Source of the DNA: RUG11788 sp964578175
Lineage (GTDB): Bacteria; Bacillota_I; Bacilli_A; RF39; UBA660
Length of the DNA stretch: 64,000 bases
NCBI GenBank assembly: GCA_964578175.1
Contig: CAZOBH010000002.1
Coordinates: 28,343 to 92,342, forward strand
Reading direction: 5' to 3'
Shown: in pieces, positions 53,583 through 61,396 of the stretch
Layout: every line of letters begins with the position of its first letter
Numbering within the stretch: position 1 is the stretch's first letter
Translations under genes and position numbers: made by a program
Notes under the pieces: generated by a model
Seen by the model: only the letters and a program-made list of their open reading frames with translations
The model's database searches: none
What the model was told of the DNA's origin: nothing

Positions 53583-55301
53583 ATGGAAATAGTAAATAAA
53601 ATTAAGAGGTTAAAGAAACCAAAAGCTCCTTGGAAGAAATATTATCCAAAAGGAGAAGACACTATTAAAGTACCTGAAGTTTCCTTATATGATTATTTTG
53701 AAGAAAGTGCTCAAAGTCATTTAGATGCACCAGCATACGAATATTTTGGAGTAGAAAAAACATATCGTGAAATGATAAGTGAAATAGATAATATAGCAAA
53801 AGCATATAAAGCTATGGGAATAAGAGAAGGGGATGTAGTAACAATACTTATGCCTAATACTCCTGAATCTATTGAATCATTTTTTGCTTTAAATAAAATA
53901 GGTGCTGTATCCAATATGGTTCATCCTTTAAGTGGAGAAGAAGAAATAAAATATTATATTAATTCAACTAATAGTGTAATGTTAGTTATGATTGATATGT
54001 GTTATGAAAAAGTTAAAAATATAATTGCTGATACTAATATTTATAAAGTAATTAGTGTATCAGTAAAAGAATCTATGCCTTTATATCTTAAAATAGGATA
54101 TCAATTAACTAAAGGAAGAAAGATTAAAACTCCAAAGAGAAATATAGAATATATTGATTGGAAGAATTTTGTTAAATACAGTAGTACTTATAATGGTAAA
54201 TATCATGTTCATACTGATAAAGATACAGAAGCAGTAATATTACATAGTGGTGGAACTACTGGTAAACCTAAAGGAATATCTATTAGTAATAAATGTTTTA
54301 CAGCGTTAATTGAACAAACTAAGTGGCCAATGAGAAATGTAGGAGTAGGAGATTCAATGTTATCTATTCTTCCTATATTCCATGGATTTGGGCTTGAAAT
54401 ATGTGTTTATTTCCCATTATGCACTGGTCAAAAAGCAATTATTAGACCTACATTTGATGCTAAAAAGTTTGATAAGTTATTAATGCAAACTAAACCTACT
54501 ATGTTACTTGGAGTTCCAACTTTATATGAAGCATTAACTAATACTAATAATAAAAAATTAGATCTTTCTAATTTAAAATTCTTAATAGCTGGAGGAGATT
54601 CTTTAAGACCAGCTCAAGAAGAAAAGATTAATAAATTTTTAAAAGATCATGGAGCAAGTATAAAACTTACTCAAGGATATGGAATGACAGAAAGTTTAGG
54701 TGCAACTATATTTGCATATGGAGATAATAATAAATCTTGTTCTTTGGGTATTCCACTTCAAAGTAATTATGTAAAAATAGTTATACCAGGAACTCAAGAT
54801 GAAGTAGAATCTGGAGAAGATGGAGAAATATGTATTACTGGTCCAACTTTAATGACCGGATATATAGATAATGAACAAGAAAATAATGAAGCATTACAGC
54901 TTCATAATGATGGATATATTTGGCTACATACAGGAGATATGGGATGTGTAGATAAAGATGGAGTAGTTTTCTATAAATCACGTATTAAGAGAATGATTAT
55001 TTCATCTGGATATAATATTTATCCTAGTCAAATAGAAGAGGTAATAGAACGTCATCCAGCAGTATTATCTTGTACTGTAATTGGAGTACCTCATAAATAT
55101 AAAATGGAAGTTGCAAAGGCATATATTGTTTTAAAGAATGGATATAATAAATCACCTGCATTAAAACAAGAAATAAAAGATTTATGTAAAAAGAATCTAG
55201 CTATATATTCCATACCTAAAGATTTTGAATTTAGAAAAAGTTTACCTAATACTTTATTAGGAAAAGTAGATTATAAAAAATTAAAAGATGAAAATAATTA
55301 G
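53583..55301 (+). CDS. AMP-dependent acyl ligase (acyl-CoA or acyl-ACP synthetase)
   Basis: 572 residues. ANL-superfamily enzyme that activates a carboxylic acid through an acyl-adenylate. The P-loop is H-S-G-G-T-T-G-K-P-K-G. G-Y-G-M-T-E-S binds the adenylate, L-H-T-G-D-M-G holds the ribose Asp, and R-I-K-R-M-I-I-S-S-G-Y-N-I-Y-P is the hinge. The catalytic Lys is in L-G-K-V-D-Y-K-K at the C-terminus. Flanked by two PlsC-like genes, it most likely feeds fatty acids into phospholipids; the carrier (CoA or ACP) cannot be told. Confidence 0.92.
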   Translation: MEIVNKIKRLKKPKAPWKKYYPKGEDTIKVPEVSLYDYFEESAQSHLDAPAYEYFGVEKTYREMISEIDNIAKAYKAMGIREGDVVTILMPNTPESIESFFALNKIGAVSNMVHPLSGEEEIKYYINSTNSVMLVMIDMCYEKVKNIIADTNIYKVISVSVKESMPLYLKIGYQLTKGRKIKTPKRNIEYIDWKNFVKYSSTYNGKYHVHTDKDTEAVILHSGGTTGKPKGISISNKCFTALIEQTKWPMRNVGVGDSMLSILPIFHGFGLEICVYFPLCTGQKAIIRPTFDAKKFDKLLMQTKPTMLLGVPTLYEALTNTNNKKLDLSNLKFLIAGGDSLRPAQEEKINKFLKDHGASIKLTQGYGMTESLGATIFAYGDNNKSCSLGIPLQSNYVKIVIPGTQDEVESGEDGEICITGPTLMTGYIDNEQENNEALQLHNDGYIWLHTGDMGCVDKDGVVFYKSRIKRMIISSGYNIYPSQIEEVIERHPAVLSCTVIGVPHKYKMEVAKAYIVLKNGYNKSPALKQEIKDLCKKNLAIYSIPKDFEFRKSLPNTLLGKVDYKKLKDENN

Positions 55302-55311
55302 GAGTGATACT

Positions 55312-56184
55312 ATGGCAAAAAAAGAAGATAAAGCGTATATGAGACTAGATAAAGGGACAAAGTTTTATACTTTATGTAGAGTAGTTTTAGGTTTTATTTA
55401 TAAATTATATTATCATCCAGTAGTTATTGGAAAAGAAAATATTCCAAAATCAGGAAGTGTAGTAATTACAGGTAATCATAAGCATATTATGGATCAATGT
55501 AATACTATTATCTCTTGTAAAAGAATGATACATTGGATGGCTAAAAAAGAATATTTTGATGATAAAAAAATAGCTTGGTTTTTTAAGATATCTGGTTGTA
55601 TTAGTGTAGATAGATCTATTCATGATACAGTTGCTAAAGAAAAAGCAATGTCTATTCTTGAACAAGGCGGAGCATTTGGTATATTTTGTGAAGGAACTAG
55701 AAATGAAATAACTTGTAAAGATGATAAGATAGATGAAGTTTATGAAATAGTTAAAGATGATTATACTAGGGAAGAATTGATTAAATATTTAAAAGGAAAA
55801 GGATTTAAATTTACTCAAGTAGAAACTTTAATAGAACTTAATAAGAAGAAAGTAATTAGTAAGAAAGAATTAAAAGAATATGTAATGGATCCAGATAATA
55901 GTTTGCTTAAATTACTTAAAGATAAAAAAATTGAACAAGATGTATATGATAAATCTTTATTAATACCTCTTAAGTTTGGTGCTGTATCTATGGCTAAAAA
56001 GAATGATTCTTATATAGTTCCATTTGGTACTAGCGGAGATTATAAATTTAGAAGTAAAAATCTAACTGTAGTTATAGGTAAACCATTTAAAGTTGGAGAT
56101 ATGAGTTTAGAAGAAGCAAATGATAAACTTGCAAAAGAATTAATATCTTTGATGAAAAAAGGACCTGAATTAAGAAAAAAATAA
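55312..56184 (+). CDS. PlsC-like acyltransferase 2 with an internal insertion
   Basis: 290 residues from ATG 55312 (SD AGGAGTGA). Motif I is H56-x4-D61 (N-H-K-H-I-M-D). Motif III reads F-C-E-G-T-R-N, with Cys where Pro is usual. After it comes an insertion of about 80 mostly charged, helical residues (about 132-218) relative to the paralog two genes upstream. The shared L-K-F-G-A-V-S-M-A block and final strands then resume. The insertion is unusual for PlsC and could set the acceptor or bind a partner. It is the last gene of the operon. Confidence 0.88.
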   Translation: MAKKEDKAYMRLDKGTKFYTLCRVVLGFIYKLYYHPVVIGKENIPKSGSVVITGNHKHIMDQCNTIISCKRMIHWMAKKEYFDDKKIAWFFKISGCISVDRSIHDTVAKEKAMSILEQGGAFGIFCEGTRNEITCKDDKIDEVYEIVKDDYTREELIKYLKGKGFKFTQVETLIELNKKKVISKKELKEYVMDPDNSLLKLLKDKKIEQDVYDKSLLIPLKFGAVSMAKKNDSYIVPFGTSGDYKFRSKNLTVVIGKPFKVGDMSLEEANDKLAKELISLMKKGPELRKK

Positions 56185-56208
56185 GATTAAGTAATGCTTA
56201 ATCTTTTT
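56183..56208 (+). terminator. Intrinsic terminator after the acyltransferase operon
   Basis: Nine-base stem AAGATTAAG / CTTAATCTT with loop TAATG and a T run. Confidence 0.88.
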
Positions 56209-56213
56209 ATTTT

Positions 56214-56222
56214 TGCTATAAT
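56214..56222 (+). promoter_or_regulatory. Extended -10 promoter of the MYG1-family gene
   Basis: TGC plus TATAAT (56217-56222), 15 bases before the ATG, so the leader is almost nil and the SD (AGGTGG) is at its 5' end. Confidence 0.6.
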
Positions 56223-56237
56223 TAATTAGGTGGTTAT

Positions 56238-57155
56238 ATGTTAAAAATTACAAAAGATGCAATGACAGCTAATTTAATTACTCATGCAAGTAAATTTCAT
56301 GCTGATGAAGTATTTGGAACAGCATTTATGATGCATATTATAGATGATCCTATTGTATGTAGAGTTAATAATGTACCTGATCAATATAACGAAAATGCAA
56401 TTATTTATGATATTGGTTCAGGTAAGTTTGATCATCACATGAAAGATTTTGATGAAAGACATGAAAGTGGAGTTAAATATGCTGCTTTTGGTCTATTATT
56501 TAGAGAATATGGATTAGATTATTTAAAAAAAGTTATTCCAAATGATAGTGAAGAAGCGTTCAAAATGATAGAGCATGATTTAGTTGAAGGAATTGATGCT
56601 GTAGATAATGGTGAATTTCCTACTATTACAGCAAATTATTCATATCATGGAATAGAAAGTCTAATAAATGAATTTAATGTTTGTTGGGATGATGATACAG
56701 ATAATGATAAATATTTTTTAGAAGCAGTTAATATTGCTTATCAATATTTTGATAGGGTAGTTTTAAGAACTGCTGCTAAATTAAGAGCTAAAGTAATTGT
56801 TGATGAAGCTATATCTAATAGCTCTAATCATATTATGGAACTTGATGGTTATATGCCATTTAAAGATTTTGTTATTTCATCAAGTGATCCTAAAGCAAAT
56901 GATATTTTATTTGTAATAACTCCATCGAATAGAGGTGGATACAATATTCATACTATTCCAAGAGATAAAACAACTCATGAAACTCGTCTAGATTTTCCTA
57001 AAGAATGGGGTGGATTAATGGATAAAGAATTACAAGAAATAACAGGTGTTGAAACAGCAAGATTTTGTCATAAAGAATTGTTTTTAGCAACAGCTGGTAC
57101 AAGAGAAGATGCATATAAAATGGCAAATCTCGCTATAAATAATAAAAATGTTTAA
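56238..57155 (+). CDS. MYG1/UPF0160 family protein (DHH-like putative exonuclease)
   Basis: 305 residues. Family blocks: T-H-A-S-K-F-H-A-D-E-V-F-G-T-A near the N-terminus, I-Y-D-I-G-S-G-K-F-D-H-H, then G-V-K-Y-A-A-F-G-L-L. A G-I-D-A-V-D-N-G metal motif lies mid-protein. The eukaryotic relative MYG1 is a 3'-5' RNA exonuclease; bacterial members are not well characterised. The H-A-D-E and D-H-H metal residues are intact. It is monocistronic between its own promoter and the next promoter. Confidence 0.93.
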   Translation: MLKITKDAMTANLITHASKFHADEVFGTAFMMHIIDDPIVCRVNNVPDQYNENAIIYDIGSGKFDHHMKDFDERHESGVKYAAFGLLFREYGLDYLKKVIPNDSEEAFKMIEHDLVEGIDAVDNGEFPTITANYSYHGIESLINEFNVCWDDDTDNDKYFLEAVNIAYQYFDRVVLRTAAKLRAKVIVDEAISNSSNHIMELDGYMPFKDFVISSSDPKANDILFVITPSNRGGYNIHTIPRDKTTHETRLDFPKEWGGLMDKELQEITGVETARFCHKELFLATAGTREDAYKMANLAINNKNV

Positions 57156-57161
57156 AATATT

Positions 57162-57190
57162 TTGCAAAAAAATATAGATACTATTATAAT
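57162..57190 (+). promoter_or_regulatory. Sigma-A type promoter of the Lys-tail protein and frr
   Basis: TTGCAA (57162-57167), 17-base spacer and TATAAT (57185-57190). Confidence 0.8.
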
Positions 57191-57215
57191 ATAAGTAGGT
57201 TAGGGAGGAATTTAA

Positions 57216-57734
57216 ATGAAAAAAGGAAGTAGATTAAAGAAATTTGGTGACATAATCTTTTTAATAGGAGTAGTAGTATTTGTTGCTGCTTTAATATGTG
57301 GAAAGTTTGTTGAAGAATTTGATGCATTAACTGTTAATATTATTATGGGAGTTGGATTGATTTTTGAAGCAATCGGAGTTGCAATTAGTTTTAGAACTGA
57401 TAGAATTGAACAAGTTGATGAGAAAAAATCAGCTGAAGATAAAGTTCTTGAAGAAGTTAAAAATGATATTCCTGAAGAAGAAGTCGAAGGAATTGTTGAA
57501 GCAGACGTTACTACGATTAAAGAAGAACCAGCTGTTAAAGAAGAAGTTAAACCTAAGAAAGAAACTACAAAGAAAACACAAACTAAAAAACAACCAGCTA
57601 AAAAATCTAATGCTAAGAAGACAAGTGCTGCAAAGAAAAGTACTGGAACTAAAAAGAGTACTACTACAAAGAAAACTACAACAAAGAAAAAAACAACTAA
57701 AAAAACAAATACAACAAAGAAAAACAATAAATAA
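57216..57734 (+). CDS. Membrane protein with a histone-H1-like lysine-rich tail
   Basis: 172 residues, SD TTAGGGAGG. Two TM helices (about 13-30 and 38-57) are followed by an acidic stretch (about 63-105; E/D/V-rich). A C-terminal region (about 110-172) is almost entirely K, T, A, S and Q in T-K-K and A-K-K units. The tail resembles the histone H1-like C-terminus found in some bacterial nucleoid proteins, but here it is attached to a membrane anchor. A membrane-DNA tether is a guess. Two other long frames on this DNA are compositional shadows of the AAG/ACA repeats. frr follows 17 bases later. Confidence 0.78.
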   Translation: MKKGSRLKKFGDIIFLIGVVVFVAALICGKFVEEFDALTVNIIMGVGLIFEAIGVAISFRTDRIEQVDEKKSAEDKVLEEVKNDIPEEEVEGIVEADVTTIKEEPAVKEEVKPKKETTKKTQTKKQPAKKSNAKKTSAAKKSTGTKKSTTTKKTTTKKKTTKKTNTTKKNNK

Positions 57735-57751
57735 GGAGAATATTTATATAT

Positions 57752-58297
57752 ATGAATGATGATATTTTAAAAAGTACTGAAGATTTAATGAATAAAACTA
57801 TTGAATCATTAGAAAATAGATTTAAAACTGTTAGAGCAGGACGTGCAAATCCTAGTAGTCTTGATGGAGTTATGGTTAGTTATTATGGAGTTAATACTCC
57901 TCTTAAACAACTTGCAACTATTTCAGTTCCTGAAGCTCGTCAATTATTAATTAAACCATATGATAAAACTGCATTACCTGCAATTGAAAAGGGAATATTT
58001 GAAGCAAATTTAGGTTATACTCCTAGTAATGATGGAGAAACAGTTAGAATAGTTATTCCTGATTTGACAGAAGAAAGAAGAAAAGAACTTGTTAAACAAG
58101 TTAAAGCAATGAGTGAAGAAGCAAGAGTATCACTTAGAAATATTAGACATGAAGCTTTAGAAGATATTGAAAAATTAGAACTTCCTGAAGATGAAGCTAA
58201 AGGAAAAGAAAAAGAAGTACAAGATCTTGTAAATAAATTTAATAAAATTATAGATGATAAATTAAAAGAAAAAGAAGATGAACTATTAACTATATAG
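57752..58297 (+). CDS. frr: Ribosome recycling factor
   Basis: 181 residues. It splits post-termination ribosomes with EF-G. The family blocks V-R-A-G-R-A-N-P-S-S-L-D, Y-G-V-N-T-P-L-K-Q-L-A and P-D-L-T-E-E-R-R-K-E-L are present. The three-helix domain carries R-x-I-R-H. Length is normal. Elsewhere frr usually follows pyrH and precedes uppS-cdsA; here it is separated from cdsA-rseP by the whole window. Confidence 0.97.
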   Translation: MNDDILKSTEDLMNKTIESLENRFKTVRAGRANPSSLDGVMVSYYGVNTPLKQLATISVPEARQLLIKPYDKTALPAIEKGIFEANLGYTPSNDGETVRIVIPDLTEERRKELVKQVKAMSEEARVSLRNIRHEALEDIEKLELPEDEAKGKEKEVQDLVNKFNKIIDDKLKEKEDELLTI

Positions 58298-58310
58298 TTC
58301 ATCTTTTTTA
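58275..58310. terminator. Terminator between frr and rnhC (converging genes)
   Basis: Twelve-base-pair stem around the frr stop codon (AAGATGAACTAT / ATAGTTCATCTT) with A-rich and T-rich flanks, usable from both sides. Confidence 0.8.
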
Positions 58311-59225
58311 TTAATAAATCATAGTATGTAATATTCTTTCAGTATTTTTAAAATTAAGTTTTGCTATGTCTTTTAATTTTTCTTCTCCATATTTTTCTAC
58401 TATTTCTTCACCAATTTTATCTACTTCAGGTCCAGCTCCCTTAGGTAGTGGAATATGTAATTCATCACTTAATTTATCAAATTCTTTTAAGAATATATAT
58501 CTACTTATTACTGATGCTGCTGCAACAGCTAAGTTTTTATCTTCAGCTTTTGTAATAAATATAATATTTCTTTGAATATTAGGACTTTCTTTTATATATT
58601 CATAATATCTTGCTTCTCTTGCAAATTCATCTATTATAATACAGTCGTAATCAGTGTTTTCATGAGCCATATCATATAATACTTTATTATGCATTATAGC
58701 TTTTATTTTATTTATATTATAATTAGGTCCATATTTTTGATTATATTCAGTATTACTTAATATAATACTTTTATATTTAACTAAAGGTAATAAATCTTTT
58801 ACTACTTTTAATATCTTTTCATCAGTCATTTTCTTTGAATCTCTGATACCTAGTTTTTCTATTTCTTCAACATTATCTTTGCTAACGTAACAACTAGTTA
58901 CAACTATAGGTCCAAAATAATCTCCTGTTCCTACTTCATCTGATCCAATAGAGGTTTTATAAAAATACTCATTTACTTTATTTTCTTTTTTCTTATCTTC
59001 TTCTTCATTAGCGCTTTGACCATCTATTGCTTTCCACATATTAGCATCAACATCAGCTGAAACTCCTTGGAACATTATTTTACCAGAGGTATACATAGTA
59101 ATTACTGTATCTTCGTCTTCTGCTTGAAAAACCACATATGGAATTACTTTGTCTCTTTTTTTATCTTTATAATATTCTTTTATTTTTTCTTGAGTTTCTT
59201 CACTAACTCTAATTACTACATTCAT
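58311..59225 (-). CDS. rnhC: Ribonuclease HIII
   Basis: 304 residues from ATG 59225 on the minus strand (SD GAGGTG); a longer start at 59252 is not needed. It degrades RNA in RNA-DNA hybrids. The N-terminal TBP-like substrate domain (1-80) marks HIII rather than HII. A charged linker follows, then the catalytic domain with S-D96-E97-V-G-T-G-D-Y-F, D199 in I-I-D-E-F and the K-A-E-D-K-N-L-A-V-A-A-A-S block. It is the only protein gene on this strand in the last 30 kb. Confidence 0.96.
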   Translation of the reverse strand: MNVVIRVSEETQEKIKEYYKDKKRDKVIPYVVFQAEDEDTVITMYTSGKIMFQGVSADVDANMWKAIDGQSANEEEDKKKENKVNEYFYKTSIGSDEVGTGDYFGPIVVTSCYVSKDNVEEIEKLGIRDSKKMTDEKILKVVKDLLPLVKYKSIILSNTEYNQKYGPNYNINKIKAIMHNKVLYDMAHENTDYDCIIIDEFAREARYYEYIKESPNIQRNIIFITKAEDKNLAVAAASVISRYIFLKEFDKLSDELHIPLPKGAGPEVDKIGEEIVEKYGEEKLKDIAKLNFKNTERILHTMIY

Positions 59226-59306
59226 AATTACACCTCGATATAATAATAACATAAATTTAAATAATTTCCTTAAAAAATATGATATTATTTATTTAGAGGT
59301 GTGTCT

Positions 59307-59768
59307 ATGAAAATAATAAAATTAATTATTTTTATATTATCTTTATTTATAATTATAGTTTTAACTTTAAATATGGACTTTAGTAATAATGAAAGTAAAA
59401 TAGATAGATTTACATTTTTTAAATATGCAAAAGATAATAATTTGGAAACAATTTATAAAACTGATGATTTTAAAAATATAAAAGGTCTTGGAAATGCATA
59501 TTGTTTAGATAATGATGAAGTATGTTTTTATGAATTTACATCTAATGAGTTTTCTAAAAAAGAATTTGAATATAAATATAAAACTATTAAGAAAGATTAT
59601 GATATAAATGGTCTATATATCTATGAAAGAAAAAAAATTAATAAAATAGAAGCAGAAGTAGATAGTACATATATCTTATTCTATAGAAAAGATAATATTT
59701 TAGTTACCATAGTAACTGATATTATTAATAAAAATAAGTATCAAGATTTAATAAAAATAATAAACTAG
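59307..59768 (+). CDS. Small signal-anchored protein, unknown function
   Basis: 153 residues from ATG 59307 (SD AGAGGTGT). One N-terminal TM or signal helix (about 4-23) is followed by an outside domain of about 130 residues rich in D, K, Y and N. That domain has a Cys pair about 7 residues apart (Y-C-L-D-N-D-E-V-C). Upstream, TGA plus TATTAT (59279-59287) could be the promoter, back to back with rnhC. No family recognised. The pattern of length and cysteines suggests a small extracytoplasmic protein. Confidence 0.7.
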   Translation: MKIIKLIIFILSLFIIIVLTLNMDFSNNESKIDRFTFFKYAKDNNLETIYKTDDFKNIKGLGNAYCLDNDEVCFYEFTSNEFSKKEFEYKYKTIKKDYDINGLYIYERKKINKIEAEVDSTYILFYRKDNILVTIVTDIINKNKYQDLIKIIN

Positions 59769-59801
59769 ATTTTAGTATTGATTTTTTTAAAAACATATAT
59801 T

Positions 59802-59817
59802 ATCCTTTAAGAAGGAT
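59802..59817 (+). promoter_or_regulatory. Hairpin covering the leader-peptide SD
   Basis: Six-base stem ATCCTT / AAGGAT with a TAAG loop. The right arm is the SD of the leader ORF at 59826, so folding could lower leader translation. Confidence 0.5.
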
Positions 59818-59825
59818 GTGAAACT

Positions 59826-59915
59826 ATGAAAGATAATAAGAACTTATTAGAAAAAACACAAATAATTAATAAATGTCTTATTCTTTCTAATTCTTATTAT
59901 TTATACAGGAGATAA
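59826..59915 (+). CDS. Leader peptide of the uraA-upp attenuator
   Basis: 29 codons, ATG 59826 with SD AAGGAT(GTG) eight bases before. The peptide reads M-K-D-N-K-N-L-L-E-K and ends Y-Y-L-Y-R-R. Its second half is encoded by a strikingly T-rich run (59875-59904). Its stop codon sits inside the 5' arm of a perfect terminator. This is the layout of the enteric pyrBI attenuator, where ribosome position relative to polymerase paused in a U-rich tract decides termination. There is no repeated codon run for a single amino acid, so charging of one tRNA is not the obvious signal. Confidence 0.65.
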   Translation: MKDNKNLLEKTQIINKCLILSNSYYLYRR

Positions 59916-59942
59916 TATTTTTAAAATATTATCTCTTTTTTT
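59909..59942 (+). terminator. Attenuator terminator before uraA
   Basis: Perfect twelve-base-pair stem GAGATAATATTT / AAATATTATCTC with loop TTA and T7. The 5' arm contains the leader stop codon. It lies 30 bases before the uraA ATG with no new promoter after it, so read-through is required for uraA expression. Confidence 0.88.
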
Positions 59943-59971
59943 GTAGTTTTTTATCTGGAGAGGAGTAATTT

Positions 59972-61396
59972 ATGAATAAAATGACATATGATGTCGAAGA
60001 AATGCCACCAATAGGCAAAAGTATCATCTTAGCTTTGCAACATTTATTTGCAATGTTTGGAGCAACTATATTAGTTCCAATATTGGTAAATACTGCAGCT
60101 GGAGAAGAGGTATTAACGATACCAGTTGCGTTAGTAACATCTGGAATAGGTACATTGATTTATATTTTATGTACTAAAGGTAAAAGTCCAGTATATTTAG
60201 GAAGTAGTTTTGCATTTATTACACCAATAGCTGCTGCTTATATGAAGGGTGGAATAAGTGGAGCTATGACTGGAGTAATGGTAGTAGGACTTATTTATAT
60301 AGTTGTAGCTATTATTATTAAATTTGTTGGAAAAGATTGGTTAGAGAAATTATTACCACCTGTTGTTATAGGACCAATGATTATGATTATAGGATTAGGA
60401 CTTGCTCCAAGTGCTATTAATCAAATAGGACTATCTAGTACAACATTAGATTGGAAAATAGTATTAACTGCATTTATTGCTTTTATAGTAACTGCACTAG
60501 TTGTAACTAGAGGGAAAGGATTTGCAAAAATTGTTCCATTCTTAATTGGAATTATATCTGGATATGTTGTGGCATGTATTGTAGGATTAGTTGATTTTGA
60601 TCCTGTAATAAAAGCAAAATTCTTTGAATTACCTAAATTTGTTATTCCATTTAAAGATTATGATTTAAATTTTGCAGTAGTACTTACAATTGCACCAATT
60701 GCTTTAGTTACACTATGTGAACATATTGGAGATCATACATCTCTTGGAAATATTATAGGAAGAGATTTGATTAAAAATCCAGGACTTGATAGAACATTAT
60801 TAGGTGATGGTTTAGCTACATTTGTTGCAGGTATGTTAGGAGGACCAGCTAATACTACTTATGGAGAAAATACATCAGTTGTAGGATTAACTAAAGTTGC
60901 ATCTGTTAAAGTAATAGGTTTAGCAGCTATATTTGCAATAGTAATTGGATTTTTAGGAAAAGTAACTAGTTTAGTATCAACTATACCAGCTGCAGTTTTA
61001 GGAGGAGTATCTTTACTTCTTTATGGATTTATTGCAGTAAACGGTCTAAAAGTACTTATTAAAAACCAAGTTAACTTTGAAAATCCAAAAAACGTAGTAA
61101 TAGCATCAAGTATGTTAGTACTAGGTTTAGGAGGAGCAGCAGTATCAATAGTTACTAAAGATATGTCAATTACAGTATCAGGAATGAGTCTTGCATCAAT
61201 TGTTGGTATTATACTTAATCTAGTTTTAAAAGATGAAGAAAAAGAAAATGTTGCAACTCTTATAGAAGATGATGAAAAAGAATATAGAAAACTAAAAAAA
61301 GATTTAAAGAATGAATTAACAGTAGAAATAAAAGATGATTTATTAAAAGAGATTAGAAAAGAATTAGAAAAAGATAAGAAAAAGGGGAAAAAATAA
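59972..61396 (+). CDS. uraA: Uracil permease (NCS2 family) with charged C-terminal tail
   Basis: 474 residues, SD GGAGAGGAG. Proton-coupled uracil transporter with about 14 TM segments. Family features: Q-H-L-F-A-M-F-G-A-T near the start, L-G-S-S-F-A-F-I-T-P, and L-C-E-H-I-G-D-H with the substrate Glu. G-G-P-A-N-T-T-Y-G-E-N is in the tenth-segment region. The last 60 residues form an unusual charged helical tail (K/E/D-rich) absent from short UraA proteins. It shares one base with upp and is controlled by the attenuator upstream. Confidence 0.95.
   Translation: MNKMTYDVEEMPPIGKSIILALQHLFAMFGATILVPILVNTAAGEEVLTIPVALVTSGIGTLIYILCTKGKSPVYLGSSFAFITPIAAAYMKGGISGAMTGVMVVGLIYIVVAIIIKFVGKDWLEKLLPPVVIGPMIMIIGLGLAPSAINQIGLSSTTLDWKIVLTAFIAFIVTALVVTRGKGFAKIVPFLIGIISGYVVACIVGLVDFDPVIKAKFFELPKFVIPFKDYDLNFAVVLTIAPIALVTLCEHIGDHTSLGNIIGRDLIKNPGLDRTLLGDGLATFVAGMLGGPANTTYGENTSVVGLTKVASVKVIGLAAIFAIVIGFLGKVTSLVSTIPAAVLGGVSLLLYGFIAVNGLKVLIKNQVNFENPKNVVIASSMLVLGLGGAAVSIVTKDMSITVSGMSLASIVGIILNLVLKDEEKENVATLIEDDEKEYRKLKKDLKNELTVEIKDDLLKEIRKELEKDKKKGKK

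Noticed and set aside
57212..57727. Long minus-strand ORF (171 codons) and an overlapping +1-frame ORF at 57364-57759 opposite the Lys-rich gene
   Set aside because: Both are shadows of the AAG/ACA-rich repeats. The translations are low-complexity F/V/L or K/L/Q strings, there is no proper SD, and the sense gene has a promoter and SD.
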